From the NCBI RefSeq assembly GCF_016879755.1, contig NZ_WOFU01000003.1, forward strand, positions 62,001-126,000: a DNA stretch of 64,000 nt. The letters are read 5' to 3'. This document shows, piece after piece, positions 33,628 to 43,000 of this stretch. The notes beneath the pieces are model-generated. The model was not told where the DNA came from. It saw nothing but the letters and a program-made list of their open reading frames with translations, and did not search any database. Made by a program: the position numbers and the translations under genes. This stretch comes from Bacillus sp. B15-48 (GTDB lineage Bacteria; Bacillota; Bacilli; Bacillales; Cytobacillaceae). Position 1 is the stretch's first letter, and each line of letters begins with the position of its first letter.

Positions 33628-35355
33628 ATGAATTCAAAGGAATCTAAAGTTATCTCTAAATTACTCCCGTTACTTACGGTTTTTATTATAATGATAAGCG
33701 CGAGCATTTATTTGTTTATTCAACAGACAAATGAAAAGATATCTGTTCCATTTTCCACAATGGTTCAAACAGTAGAAAGCGTCGGTACCACTACTGCCAC
33801 TTTAACTGAAAAAGCGAATGGCACACTTGAACTAAAAACAGACGATGCCATTTACGTCTCACATGTCCCGCCAAACAGCCAAATGGTAGCTGAGTTAGTT
33901 GGAACGAACAATATTATTTATACCTACTCAAATAACAGCAAGTATGGACCATTGTTTTTAGGTGGGGTGATAATTTTGCTTGTTGCAACCGCCATTATCG
34001 TTCAGAAAAAGACAGGTGGAATTGGTTTAGGCAATAAAATGAAAAACAGCCTGTCAAAGCCAAGTCCCCTTCCATCTATTACATTAAGTGATGTCGGTGG
34101 TATACATGACGAAATGAAGGAAGAAATCATCCAAACACTGTCTATTATAAAAAATAGCGAAAAGTCATCAAAAATGGGCATTAAACCACCGAAGGGCATT
34201 CTCTTATATGGCCCTCCTGGGACTGGAAAAACCCTTCTCGCCCAAGCCATTGCCCGAGAACTTAATGCTAATTTCTTTTCAGCCAGTGGTGCCGCTTTTA
34301 ATGAAATGTTTATTGGTGTAGGTGCCTCACGTGTTATGAGCTTATTCGAAAATGCTCGGAAACACCGACCTGCAGTCATTTTTATCGATGAAGTCGATGC
34401 ATTAGCAGGGAAAAGAAAACCGAATGGCGGAGAAGAAGGAGAAAAAACATTAACTGAGCTTCTTGTTCAGCTTGACGGTGGCCATAGTAATGATCAGCTC
34501 CTCTTCATCGCTGCAACAAATCGTAAAGACATGCTAGACGATGCATTTCTTCGCCCTGGACGAATTGATTTTACCTTTCACGTTCCGCTCCCAGATACGA
34601 AAGGCCGAAAAGAAATTATCGACATTCATATTAAAGGAAAAAAACTCTCTGATGATGTTAGAAACTCACTTGATGAACTGGCTGAAAATACTTCAGGTTT
34701 TTCTGGCGCACAAATCTCATCCCTATTTGCAACAGCGAGCCGATTAGCATTACGAAAAGACCGTGATTATTTACAAAAAGCCGATCTTGATTATGCGTTG
34801 GATCGTACAATCCTTGGGAGTACAACACGCGCACTGCAAGATGTGAATATAAAACGTCGAGTCGCGATCCACGAGTCTGGCCATGCACTAGTTTCTGCCG
34901 TTACGAAACCTGGTTCCGTTCGTAAAGCAACGATTGTTCCTCGTGGACAGGCTTTGGGATATGTTGCTCCCATCCCGAAAGAGCTTCATCTATCGACTAC
35001 CAGTGAATTACTTGAACGAGTTGCAATGATCTTAGCAGGCGGGGTAGCAGAACGATTATATTTAGGTGAACACAGCATTGGAGTCAGTGGTGATGTTCAG
35101 CAGGCAAAGCAAATAATTGAACAAATGGTCGAAACGGGATTATTACAAGATGGATTCTCATTAACATTCAGTAAAATTGATAAAGAAGCGAAGATGCTTG
35201 AGCTTTTTCAACGCGCTCATGAGATAGCTGAAACCCTTATAAGTACACACGAAAAAGAGTTTCAGGATTTAGTCGATGCATTGCTAAAATTTGAAACGCT
35301 TGAAGGTACAGAAGTTGATAAAATCTTAAGCGGATCATCACTAACAAAACAGTAA
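33628..35355 (+). CDS. FtsH-like membrane AAA+ metalloprotease (second copy type)
   Basis: A 575-residue protein with FtsH layout. TM1 (about residues 12-31) and TM2 (about 110-125) flank an outside domain of some 75 residues. The AAA+ domain has Walker A GPPGTGKT, Walker B VIFIDEVDAL, and the second region of homology ATNRKDMLDDAFLRPGR. The zinc site is HESGH, where canonical FtsH has HEAGH, with the third ligand near SGDVQQAKQ. It is shorter than typical FtsH (about 630 residues) and less conserved around the pore loop (FNEMFIGVGASRV). It is therefore probably a paralogue rather than the essential FtsH. The ATG at 33628 fits AAAGGAG. Confidence 0.88.
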   Translation: MNSKESKVISKLLPLLTVFIIMISASIYLFIQQTNEKISVPFSTMVQTVESVGTTTATLTEKANGTLELKTDDAIYVSHVPPNSQMVAELVGTNNIIYTYSNNSKYGPLFLGGVIILLVATAIIVQKKTGGIGLGNKMKNSLSKPSPLPSITLSDVGGIHDEMKEEIIQTLSIIKNSEKSSKMGIKPPKGILLYGPPGTGKTLLAQAIARELNANFFSASGAAFNEMFIGVGASRVMSLFENARKHRPAVIFIDEVDALAGKRKPNGGEEGEKTLTELLVQLDGGHSNDQLLFIAATNRKDMLDDAFLRPGRIDFTFHVPLPDTKGRKEIIDIHIKGKKLSDDVRNSLDELAENTSGFSGAQISSLFATASRLALRKDRDYLQKADLDYALDRTILGSTTRALQDVNIKRRVAIHESGHALVSAVTKPGSVRKATIVPRGQALGYVAPIPKELHLSTTSELLERVAMILAGGVAERLYLGEHSIGVSGDVQQAKQIIEQMVETGLLQDGFSLTFSKIDKEAKMLELFQRAHEIAETLISTHEKEFQDLVDALLKFETLEGTEVDKILSGSSLTKQ

Positions 35356-35374
35356 GGGGAAAATTTCCTAAAAA

Positions 35375-35415
35375 AACAGTGTTACACTCTTGCTAAAGGT
35401 GTAACACTGTTTTTT
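35375..35415 (+). terminator. Intrinsic terminator after the FtsH-like gene
   Basis: AACAGTGTTACAC pairs with GTGTAACACTGTT around an 11-base loop and runs into TTTTT. Confidence 0.9.
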
Positions 35416-35423
35416 ATCTTTCT

Positions 35424-35588
35424 TTATATACTTATATACTCTTCATTATCAGGATCAATTGCTTCAGCTAAAAGTTGTATATCTTTAATAATTTGTCTCT
35501 TAATACGATCATCTTGACATCTTTTATATTCTGTGAATAAACGGCCTAACTGTTCAATAAAAATGGTCACTTCTTCCACTTTCACCAT
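35424..35588 (-). CDS. Small charged protein of unknown function
   Basis: A 54-residue protein (MVKVEEVTIFIEQLGRLF start, LLAEAIDPDNEEYISI end), amphipathic and helix-rich, with an AAAGGGG ribosome site. It sits between the terminator of the FtsH-like gene and another small gene on the same strand. I do not recognise a family. Short regulators or toxin-antitoxin parts can look like this, but there is no direct sign of either. Confidence 0.55.
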   Translation of the reverse strand: MVKVEEVTIFIEQLGRLFTEYKRCQDDRIKRQIIKDIQLLAEAIDPDNEEYISI

Positions 35589-35741
35589 TTATAACCCCTT
35601 TTAATTGAATTTATCCTTTTTCAAATGCACCTAAAATTACGTTGCTTAAAAAACCCGATTCTAGAACTTATTTACTATATATTACGGTTTTTACCCAGAG
35701 ATTAATAAAATTAAACCTATATAACATTTTAAAAAATGAAT

Positions 35742-35773
35742 AAAAAATCCGTCTATTTTCATTAGACGGATTT
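35742..35773 (-). terminator. Intrinsic terminator of the 42-residue gene
   Basis: On the minus strand AAATCCGTCTA pairs with TAGACGGATTT and is followed by TTT. Confidence 0.8.
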
Positions 35774-35782
35774 AAAATATAT

Positions 35783-35911
35783 TTACCAGTCACTGGTACT
35801 ATCTAATAATTTGTCAATCTCAATTTGGCTCAGCATTATGCACGATGTTTCTTCGGCTATTTCTGCAGTATCTTCGAGCAATTGATCAATATCAGTGTAA
35901 AATCCCGCCAT
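35783..35911 (-). CDS. Very small protein of unknown function
   Basis: A 42-residue acidic peptide (MAGFYTDIDQLLEDTAEIAE start, LLDSTSDW end) with an excellent AAAGGAGAAGG site and a terminator right behind it, so it is probably expressed. No family is recognised. It lies divergent from the radical SAM gene. Confidence 0.55.
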   Translation of the reverse strand: MAGFYTDIDQLLEDTAEIAEETSCIMLSQIEIDKLLDSTSDW

Positions 35912-36106
35912 ACTGAACCTTCTCCTTTTTCTACTTGTTAGTCATTATCACTAAATCATTCAGTATGAATCAGTTTTTTATGGGGGTATTTTACAAAAGT
36001 ATCGTTAAGGACAAACCAATTATTATTAAAGAAATTTTGACTTGTTGCTAAATTGTAACATTCTCAAGAAGGAAACGATCTAATCAATTTTATAATTTTA
36101 ATATGG

Positions 36107-36137
36107 ACGATAATCAGCTTTTCTCGCTTATTATCGT
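36107..36137 (+). repeat. Inverted repeat before the radical SAM gene
   Basis: ACGATAAT (36107-36114) and ATTATCGT (36130-36137), eight-base perfect arms 15 bases apart, in the presumed 5' leader of the next gene; a TATAAT box lies just upstream at 36091-36096. It may be an operator or a leader hairpin. Confidence 0.5.
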
Positions 36138-36167
36138 GAAGCTTTTATTTATAGGAAGGTGATCATA

Positions 36168-37334
36168 TTGCCTAAACATGGAATGGTTGACGCACGGGCA
36201 CACCATAATGCGATGATGGATTTCAACGATAATCCATTCATTGTTATTTGGGAAGTAACTAGGGCTTGCCAGTTGAAATGTGTACATTGTCGAGCAGACG
36301 CCCAATTAGAGCCTGATCCACAAGAACTGACACATGAAGAAGGGATTGATTTAATCGATCAAATATATGAGATGAATAATCCAATGCTTGTTTTCACCGG
36401 TGGGGACTGCATGATGCGCAAAGATTTATTTGAGTTGGCCGATTATGCTGTCAAAAAAGGAATGCGTGTCTCGATGACCCCAAGTGCAACACCGAATGTA
36501 ACGAAAGAAAAAATGAAAAAGGCAAAAGAGGTTGGGCTCTCACGCTGGGGATTTTCAATCGATGGTCCATCCCCAGAGATTCACGATCGTTTCCGTGGGA
36601 CTCCGGGTGCATTCGAGCTAACAAAAGAAAAAATTCAATATTTAAATGAACTAGACATGCCCTTGCAAATTAATACAGTCATCTCTCGCTATAATTATGA
36701 TTATCTAGAAGAAATGGTTAAACTAGTAACAGATATGAAAGCCGTCATGTGGTATATTTTTCTTCTTGTACCTACAGGACGTGGTCAGCTCGATGACTGT
36801 CTAACTCCTGCAGAACATGAAAAAGTCTTCCTTTGGTTGTATGAATTAAGCAAAACCGCTCCATTTGACATTAAAACAACAGCTGCCCAACATTATCGTC
36901 GTGTAGTATTCCAACAAAAAGCACGTGAACAAATCGTAGACAAAAATAATATTCGTTATGAAGATACGTTAACAAAAGATATGGCATCCTCAATTGACGG
37001 CCTAAAGCGAGCACCAAAAGGTGTTAATGACGGGAATGGTTTTGCGTTTGTTTCACATGTAGGTGATGTTATGCCTAGCGGATTATTGCCAATTGTCGGA
37101 GGAAATATTCGTGAAAAACCTTTAGCTGAAATTTACCGAGAGTCAAAAGTTTTCAAAGAGCTAAGACAACCAGATCTGTACAAAGGAAAATGTGGGATTT
37201 GTGAATTTCGTAATGTTTGTGGAGGTTCAAGATCTAGAACCTACGCTATAACTGGAGATTATATGGAAAGCGAACCTTTTTGCGTATACATTCCTGAAGC
37301 TTTGAGAAAAAAAGCAACGAACCGCTCTCTGTAA
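36168..37334 (+). CDS. Radical SAM/SPASM domain protein
   Basis: A 388-residue iron-sulfur enzyme. The radical SAM cluster motif CxxxCxxC appears as CQLKCVHC near residue 35, followed by the GGD variant of the glycine-rich block (FTGGDCMMRKDLF). The C-terminal SPASM-type cysteines are in KGKCGICEFRNVCGGSRSR and a late EPFCVY. It resembles the Bacillus TIGR04053 group and heme-modifying AhbD/NirJ proteins; the substrate is not known. A TTG start at 36168 is preferred, with AAGGTGA seven bases upstream; GTG 36159 overlaps that site. The HesB-like gene downstream could be functionally linked through Fe-S chemistry. Confidence 0.88.
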   Translation: MPKHGMVDARAHHNAMMDFNDNPFIVIWEVTRACQLKCVHCRADAQLEPDPQELTHEEGIDLIDQIYEMNNPMLVFTGGDCMMRKDLFELADYAVKKGMRVSMTPSATPNVTKEKMKKAKEVGLSRWGFSIDGPSPEIHDRFRGTPGAFELTKEKIQYLNELDMPLQINTVISRYNYDYLEEMVKLVTDMKAVMWYIFLLVPTGRGQLDDCLTPAEHEKVFLWLYELSKTAPFDIKTTAAQHYRRVVFQQKAREQIVDKNNIRYEDTLTKDMASSIDGLKRAPKGVNDGNGFAFVSHVGDVMPSGLLPIVGGNIREKPLAEIYRESKVFKELRQPDLYKGKCGICEFRNVCGGSRSRTYAITGDYMESEPFCVYIPEALRKKATNRSL

Positions 37335-37384
37335 AATCGTTGTTTTCATCTTATGTTTGATGGTTTTATGACAACGGTCAACTT

Positions 37385-37428
37385 TGTGATAACTATCACA
37401 TACTATAATAGCATATTTCGTATACAAT
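37385..37428 (+). promoter_or_regulatory. Fnr-box promoter of the HesB-like gene
   Basis: TGTGATA-AC-TATCACA (37385-37400) is a perfect 16-base palindrome matching the Bacillus Fnr consensus TGTGA-N6-TCACA. A -10 box TACAAT (37423-37428) puts the start near 37435, so the Fnr site centre is at about -42, the activating position. A second TATAAT (37404-37409) would place the box closer in. Confidence 0.75.
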
Positions 37429-37457
37429 AGACTTAACGAAAGGGTGGTGCAGCTAGA

Positions 37458-37751
37458 ATGATTACTATTGAAAACAATGCATTTAAATGGTTTGAATCAG
37501 AATTTGAGGTACCAAAACCGTTTTTCATTCGCCTTTATCCCCAGTATGCTGGATTCGGTGAAAAAAACAAAGGTTACAGCTTAGCATTTTCACTAGAAAA
37601 ACCATCGTTACCAGAGTCACAGCAAGAAATCAATGGAATCACTTTCTTTGTCGAATCAAATGATACTTGGTTCTTTGATGATACGAAGGTTAGCATCCAA
37701 TTTTGTAACAATAAAAAAGAAATATTTACTACTTATACGCATACCCACTAA
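37458..37751 (+). CDS. HesB/YadR/YfhF-family protein, YneR-like
   Basis: A 97-residue HesB-like protein (NNAFKWFESEFEVPKPFFIRLYPQY, GFGEKNKGYSLAFSLEKP, ITFFVESNDTWFFDD). It has the fold of A-type Fe-S carriers but lacks the three conserved cysteines (only one, C83 in FCNNK, is seen), so iron-sulfur carriage is doubtful. B. subtilis YneR is the likely counterpart. Upstream is a perfect Fnr box, suggesting induction without oxygen. It is monocistronic with a terminator. Confidence 0.8.
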   Translation: MITIENNAFKWFESEFEVPKPFFIRLYPQYAGFGEKNKGYSLAFSLEKPSLPESQQEINGITFFVESNDTWFFDDTKVSIQFCNNKKEIFTTYTHTH

Positions 37752-37769
37752 TTTTATAAAAAATTTCCC

Positions 37770-37800
37770 GAGTCATCTAAATACTAGATGGCTCTTTTTC
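37770..37800 (+). terminator. Intrinsic terminator after the HesB-like gene
   Basis: GAG-T-CATCTA pairs with TAGATG-G-CTC, followed by TTTTTC. Confidence 0.85.
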
Positions 37801-37820
37801 TTTTTTACGTTCTTATAAGA

Positions 37821-37943
37821 AAAGCACAGGCGCCTTGCTCAGGGGCGACAAGCATAAGGCAAGCCGACGAGAAGGTTGTTCTTTAACCTTCACGGCGGAT
37901 TGACTTATGACCTCGAGCCCCTAGGCGCTGGAGCTAGACAGTT
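37821..37943. repeat. Bacillus-type interspersed palindromic repeat (bcr-like)
   Basis: A GC-rich, about 120-bp element in AT-rich surroundings, with several nested stems: AGGCGCCT-N5-AGGGGC against GCCCCTAGGCGCT at the outside, AAGCATAAG against CTTATG in the middle, and GAAGGTT-N7-AACCTTC (37871-37891) as the apical hairpin. It has the look of the many-copy repeat I recall from Bacillus genomes that ends in a GCGCTGGAGCTAGAC-like sequence. Only this one copy is in the window. No gene is inside. Confidence 0.7.
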
Positions 37944-38018
37944 CTAACTTCTGAAATTTATACTTTCTTTTCTAATGAAAAATCAGCGGCAATGTTACCA
38001 TTTGCCACTGATTTTTGA

Positions 38019-39914
38019 CTATCTTCTCCAAACCCGTTTATTCTCAATCCGTCTTGTAAGCCCCATTGAGTCGATTCGTTCCAAAAATGGAATCATATAT
38101 TTCCGTGACAAATCGACTGCTTCTTTCGCATCACTTACTTCGAATTCGTTATTCGTATGCTCACGAAGCTTTCGAACAGCCTCATCAAATAATACCTTAT
38201 CCCAATAATATTGGTCATCCAACGGCATAATAAATCCTTGTTCTTCTAAAAACCTTTTTATTTCTATCGATATATTATCTGGAATTCCAGCTTGTTGAAA
38301 ATAATCTTGCAAATACCTTACTTTTAGCCCATCTTTTTTTAGCTCCAATAATAGGTTTTCTGTCCGTTTTTCCCAATTTTTCGGAACATGTGGCTCAAAT
38401 TGGGGTAACTTTATGTATTGGTCTTTTCGCGTAAATATTTCCTTTTCAATCCCGTTTTCAACAACATAATCCAATAAAGTTTTAGGAAAAACCTTCTGCA
38501 TTCCTTGTAAGAGCTCAACCTTGTTTAACCCTTGACGCATTGGATTTTCACGATGGTATTCTTCCAGTTTATCGGTAATGTCATCTTCTAAAGCCTCAAT
38601 AAGTTTCTGCAATGTATATTCTTTCGGCTTTTTTAAAAAGACGAACTCCTCACTGTCGAGAGTGGTTAATAACGTCTCCTCATCAAGCGCTGTCCTCTTA
38701 ATGAGTTCAACCAACGTCAGACTTTTCCCCTCAAATAAAGATGCTGCAACTCGTTCAACTGGGGTGCCTTTCTTCTTTTTTTCAAGTTGAGCAATCGTTT
38801 TCTCTCCGAATCGGTACTTATTGCCCCGTGGATCAATGACCCAACCACCTCCAATTGTCTCTTGGGGGCTCGGGCGGCGGATAATAAAACGATCTCCCCT
38901 CTTTGTAACAATCTCCTTCTCTAAACGAAGCTGGCAAAGGATTTCTCCATTTTCGCCTTTTAATTCATTTCTATCAAAGAAGACAATTCGCCCCATAGCC
39001 TCTGCGGTACCAATATGGCACTTAATTGGAGTCCGTTGTTTAACTAAATATTCTAGATCCTCAACCACATTAATCGCTACATCAATTGTCCTCGTTATGA
39101 TAAAGTGGTCAGATGAAACAAGAACTTCCCCCCGTTCGACGTCTTCTTTTGAAACTCCAGATAAATTAATTGCTACACGTTGTCCAGCAAAAGCGGCGTT
39201 AGCAGGTTTATGGTGCACTTGTAACTGCCGTGCTCGTACCTCTAAATCCTTTGGCAAAACCTTTAATAATTGGCCCTCTTCAACCATTCCCTCATATACA
39301 GTACCTCTAACAACCGTTCCTTGCCCTTTCACTGTGAATACTTGATCAATAGGCAGTCGAAAAGCTCCACGTATATCACGAACTTGCTGTTTTTTTAACG
39401 TTTCAATAATTAAAGTTTTTAATTCCTCAATTCCCTTTTTCGATAAAGAATCGACCAACATAAATGGAGAATTCTCAAATACGGTTCCAGTAAGTTCTCC
39501 TAGAATATCCTCTTTTACAAGTTCGATAAACTCTTCTTCAACACGATCAATTTTTGTAATCGCGATAATACCTGCCTTAATACCAAGAAACCTTAATATT
39601 TCGAGATGCTCGCTTGTTTGAGGCATCACCCCTTCATCAGCAGCAACAACAAGGACAACAAGGTCAATGCCTGCGACCCCAGCAATCATTTGGCGAATGA
39701 AGCGCTCATGTCCAGGAACGTCAACTACTGAAATTTGCAACACCTCGTCTTCATATAGTGGAGCAAAGCCTAATTCAATGGAAATTTGTCGTTCTTTTTC
39801 TTCTTTTAATCGATCTGTATCAATATTCGTTAACGCCTTTGTTAACGATGTTTTTCCATGGTCAATATGTCCAGCCATTCCTATTGTAAAATATCGTTTA
39901 CTCAAAATAGACAC
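38019..39914 (-). CDS. selB: Selenocysteine-specific elongation factor SelB
   Basis: A 631-residue translational GTPase. G1 is GHIDHGKT (about residue 15), G3 is DVPGHE, and G4 is TKID. EF-Tu-like domains II and III follow, then C-terminal winged-helix repeats (about residues 375-631) that bind the SECIS hairpin of mRNA. It delivers selenocysteyl-tRNA to UGA codons. No selA, selD or selenocysteine tRNA gene is in the window; the genes on both sides are unrelated (HesB-like, sbcC). The start ATG has a moderate ribosome site. Confidence 0.95.
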   Translation of the reverse strand: MSILSKRYFTIGMAGHIDHGKTSLTKALTNIDTDRLKEEKERQISIELGFAPLYEDEVLQISVVDVPGHERFIRQMIAGVAGIDLVVLVVAADEGVMPQTSEHLEILRFLGIKAGIIAITKIDRVEEEFIELVKEDILGELTGTVFENSPFMLVDSLSKKGIEELKTLIIETLKKQQVRDIRGAFRLPIDQVFTVKGQGTVVRGTVYEGMVEEGQLLKVLPKDLEVRARQLQVHHKPANAAFAGQRVAINLSGVSKEDVERGEVLVSSDHFIITRTIDVAINVVEDLEYLVKQRTPIKCHIGTAEAMGRIVFFDRNELKGENGEILCQLRLEKEIVTKRGDRFIIRRPSPQETIGGGWVIDPRGNKYRFGEKTIAQLEKKKKGTPVERVAASLFEGKSLTLVELIKRTALDEETLLTTLDSEEFVFLKKPKEYTLQKLIEALEDDITDKLEEYHRENPMRQGLNKVELLQGMQKVFPKTLLDYVVENGIEKEIFTRKDQYIKLPQFEPHVPKNWEKRTENLLLELKKDGLKVRYLQDYFQQAGIPDNISIEIKRFLEEQGFIMPLDDQYYWDKVLFDEAVRKLREHTNNEFEVSDAKEAVDLSRKYMIPFLERIDSMGLTRRIENKRVWRR

Positions 39915-39983
39915 CTTCTTTTATCTCTTCTCCATTAATACTCTATCGTTAAAAAAGTTTTTGTTCAAGATACGGTTTATGAT

Positions 39984-40030
39984 AAAAAAAAGGAATGACT
40001 TTAACAAGATGTTTCTTTCATTCCTTTTTA
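39984..40030 (-). terminator. Intrinsic terminator between sbcC and selB
   Basis: AAAAAAAGGAATGA pairs with TCATTCCTTTTT; on the minus strand it ends the sbcDC transcript. Confidence 0.75.
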
Positions 40031-40042
40031 TAGACTCTTTCT

Positions 40043-43000
40043 TTACCCATTAAAAAAATAAAACTCCGTTACACTTCCTGTCTGAGTTGCGGTTACTTCT
40101 AGTCTAGCATCAATCCGTTCCTTTAATTCTGGGACATGGGAAATAATCCCCACTAAACGACCATTGCTTTGAATATCAAATAAGGTCTCAATCGCTTGAT
40201 CTAATGATTCTGGATCTAGTGTTCCAAATCCTTCATCAATGAACATCGTTTCTAATGATACACCACCTGCATGGTTTTGAACGACATCAGCGAGTCCGAG
40301 TGCCAAAGAAAGTGCTGCCTTGAAGCTTTCCCCACCTGATAGCGTTTTTACATGACGCTCTTGACCTGTGTATTGATCAAAAACGAGCAATTCTAGTCCA
40401 CTTTGAACATTCCCCTTTGATCGATCTGTTTTCCGGAGAAGGCGATACCGACCACTTGTCATTTTTGCAAGCCTAATATTGGCTTCTGCCAATATATCAT
40501 CGAGAAAAGTAGCAAGTACATAACGTTCAAAAGTGATGCGGTACGTATTTTGTCCTTTTGAGATCTCATACAAATTCCCGACTATTTTATACCTCTCTTC
40601 TAATAGTTTAATATGTTCATTAATGGTTACGACTTTTGTAATAATTTGTTCATTCTCCCGCTTTTGTATAAATAAATTCTGGTATACCTCCTGTAGTTTT
40701 GTTATCCCTTCATCAAGCTCCAATAAGCCTTTTCGTAACCCAACAATATCTGGTTTCTGTACATCTTTTAATCGATTTTCGTATTCCTCTAACCGATCCA
40801 AAACAGAGCGAAATTCTTCACGATATTGACGTGTTTTGGCCTCAAGTTTTAAAATATCATCTTCTGTTCGTTTCGCATCATGATACTGAGAATAGGTTTC
40901 GAAGCCCTGTTTATTCATATTCTCCTTAAAGTGTGCCCGTTCTTCAGTTAATTTTTCCTTTGTTTCTGCAAGTCGTTTTTCTGCTTCTTCCCTACGGGTA
41001 TTCTCTTTTTCAAGCAAGTCCTTGGCATCCTGATATTGCTTTTGTGCCACCTCTAATTGACGCATAAGTTCTTCTTGCTTACGAACAGTTAATTCATATT
41101 GCTGCTTATACACTTGCAATGAGCGAAGATTCTCCGGAATCCGATCCGTCATCCTAGCTAATATCGTTTTCTTTTCTGTAAACTGAATGGTCAGCTGCCG
41201 CAGTCTCTCCTCAAAGTCTTTTTCTTTAGTCTCTAAGTCTAATTTCCTCTCTTCAAGTTCTGTTAGTTTCGTTTTTATGAGCGGCAATCGCTTCATTTCG
41301 TTCGCTCTTTCACTCTGTACTTCACTCATTTGAGCTAGTTTTGATTGCGTAGAAATGAGTGCATCCTCGAGTTTACTTTCAGAAAATTCCGGGAGAATTT
41401 CAAAAAGCTCTGTTCTTTGTTCTTCTCCATTCTCTTCAAGCGAATTTAAAGTTGATTTTGTTTCAAAATATAATTTTTCATATTTTGTTTTTTCGCTTTC
41501 CAACATCCTCGCCTGCTCCCTTGCTGCTTTTAAATCTTGCTCGGTAGGGATAAAGTCATGTTCGGAAACAGCCAATTTTGGATGATGCTCTGAACCGCAA
41601 ACTGGACATTCTTGACCTTGGTCTAACATACTTGCCAAAATAGCTGCCTGAGAATGAAGCCATGTTTGCTCTAACTGTTGAACAAGTTCCTGTCCATCAG
41701 ATAATCTAGCTTCAGCATTTTTCAACACACCTATTCTTTTTTCAAGTTCGATTTTAACGCCTTGAATCTTATTTAAATAACTTTCATATTTCCTTAGCTT
41801 GTCCAATTCTTGTGCAAGCTTTTCAAGGATTCGTTCACCTTCTAAGAAGACAAGTTGTATCTTTTCAATTTTCGTTTTTTCAGTTAGAAGTGTCTCCTTC
41901 TCCTCTTCAACAGCACCGCGTACCGCAACGCATTGTTCATTTTGTTTTTTTACAGCATCAAGAGTTTTAGATAATCTTTCCGTTTCTTCCTGATGACTAG
42001 CTAAAGATTTTACATCCTCTTTGATGTGTTCTAATTGACTCACTGTTTCAGCTAACTCTTTTCGTTCTTGCTCTCGCTCATTTTGCCGGTTCAGTTCTTG
42101 TTCACTTTTCTTTAAATTTTCGTACAGCACTGCTATTCTGTTCGTTCTGTCCTTTATGAAGGAGTCTAGCTGATCCATGTCTTTCTTTAAGCGATGACAT
42201 AACTCTTCTTGACTATCAAGTAAGGCTGCTTTCTTCGCCAAGGATGCTTCCTTTTCTTTCTCTTCAAAAAAAGACCTTCGTTCAGCTAATTCAACTTTCC
42301 TTTGACGCAACTGTTCCATCGTTTCAAGCTGCTTTATAATTGATTCCGCCTCGAATAACTTTTGTTGTAAAGCGTCACGCTCACGCTGTTTGATTAATTT
42401 TTCATTATTTAACTCTTTTAACCTTGCTATCATCGCTGTTATTTCTTCATTAATTAAGGGAATCATAATTACATCATTTGTATTCCCTTCTGCGAGTAGG
42501 TCTTTTAACTCATCGTTTTGATAATGATGCGATCGTTTTAAAGCAGCACTTCTTTCACCTACTTGGGATTCTACCTGTTTCTTTAATTCAGTTGCTTCTT
42601 CCTTTAACCGTTCCTCAATTTTTTTATAAATTTCGGTATGGAACAAACGTTGTAAAATCATTTCCTTCTCTTTACTATCTGAAGTTAGAAGCTTTCTAAA
42701 TTCCCCTTGTGGAATCATAAGAATTTGACGAAACTGATTACTATCAATAATCATAATCTCTTTTATTTTTTCATCTACTTCACGAACATTCGCTGCAAGT
42801 AATTCCGATGTTCCATCATCATTAAGGAGATACAGCTCAGCTTTTGCTCCTATTGTTGTATAGCCCTCTCCACGTTCTTTTTTCTTATCTTGTTGCGGAG
42901 AACGGATAATCCGATAAGTTTTACGTCGCAATGTAAAATCAAGGCTGACTTCTGTAAGTAAAGCATTTTTGGCAAACTGACTGCGGAGATCCGAGCCACT

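Noticed and set aside
35424-35911. A toxin-antitoxin pair at the two tiny genes
   Set aside because: No toxin-like motif, no hydrophobic peptide and no overlap; a terminator separates them.
38821-39345. A long plus-strand frame opposite selB
   Set aside because: Antisense shadow of the well-conserved SelB.
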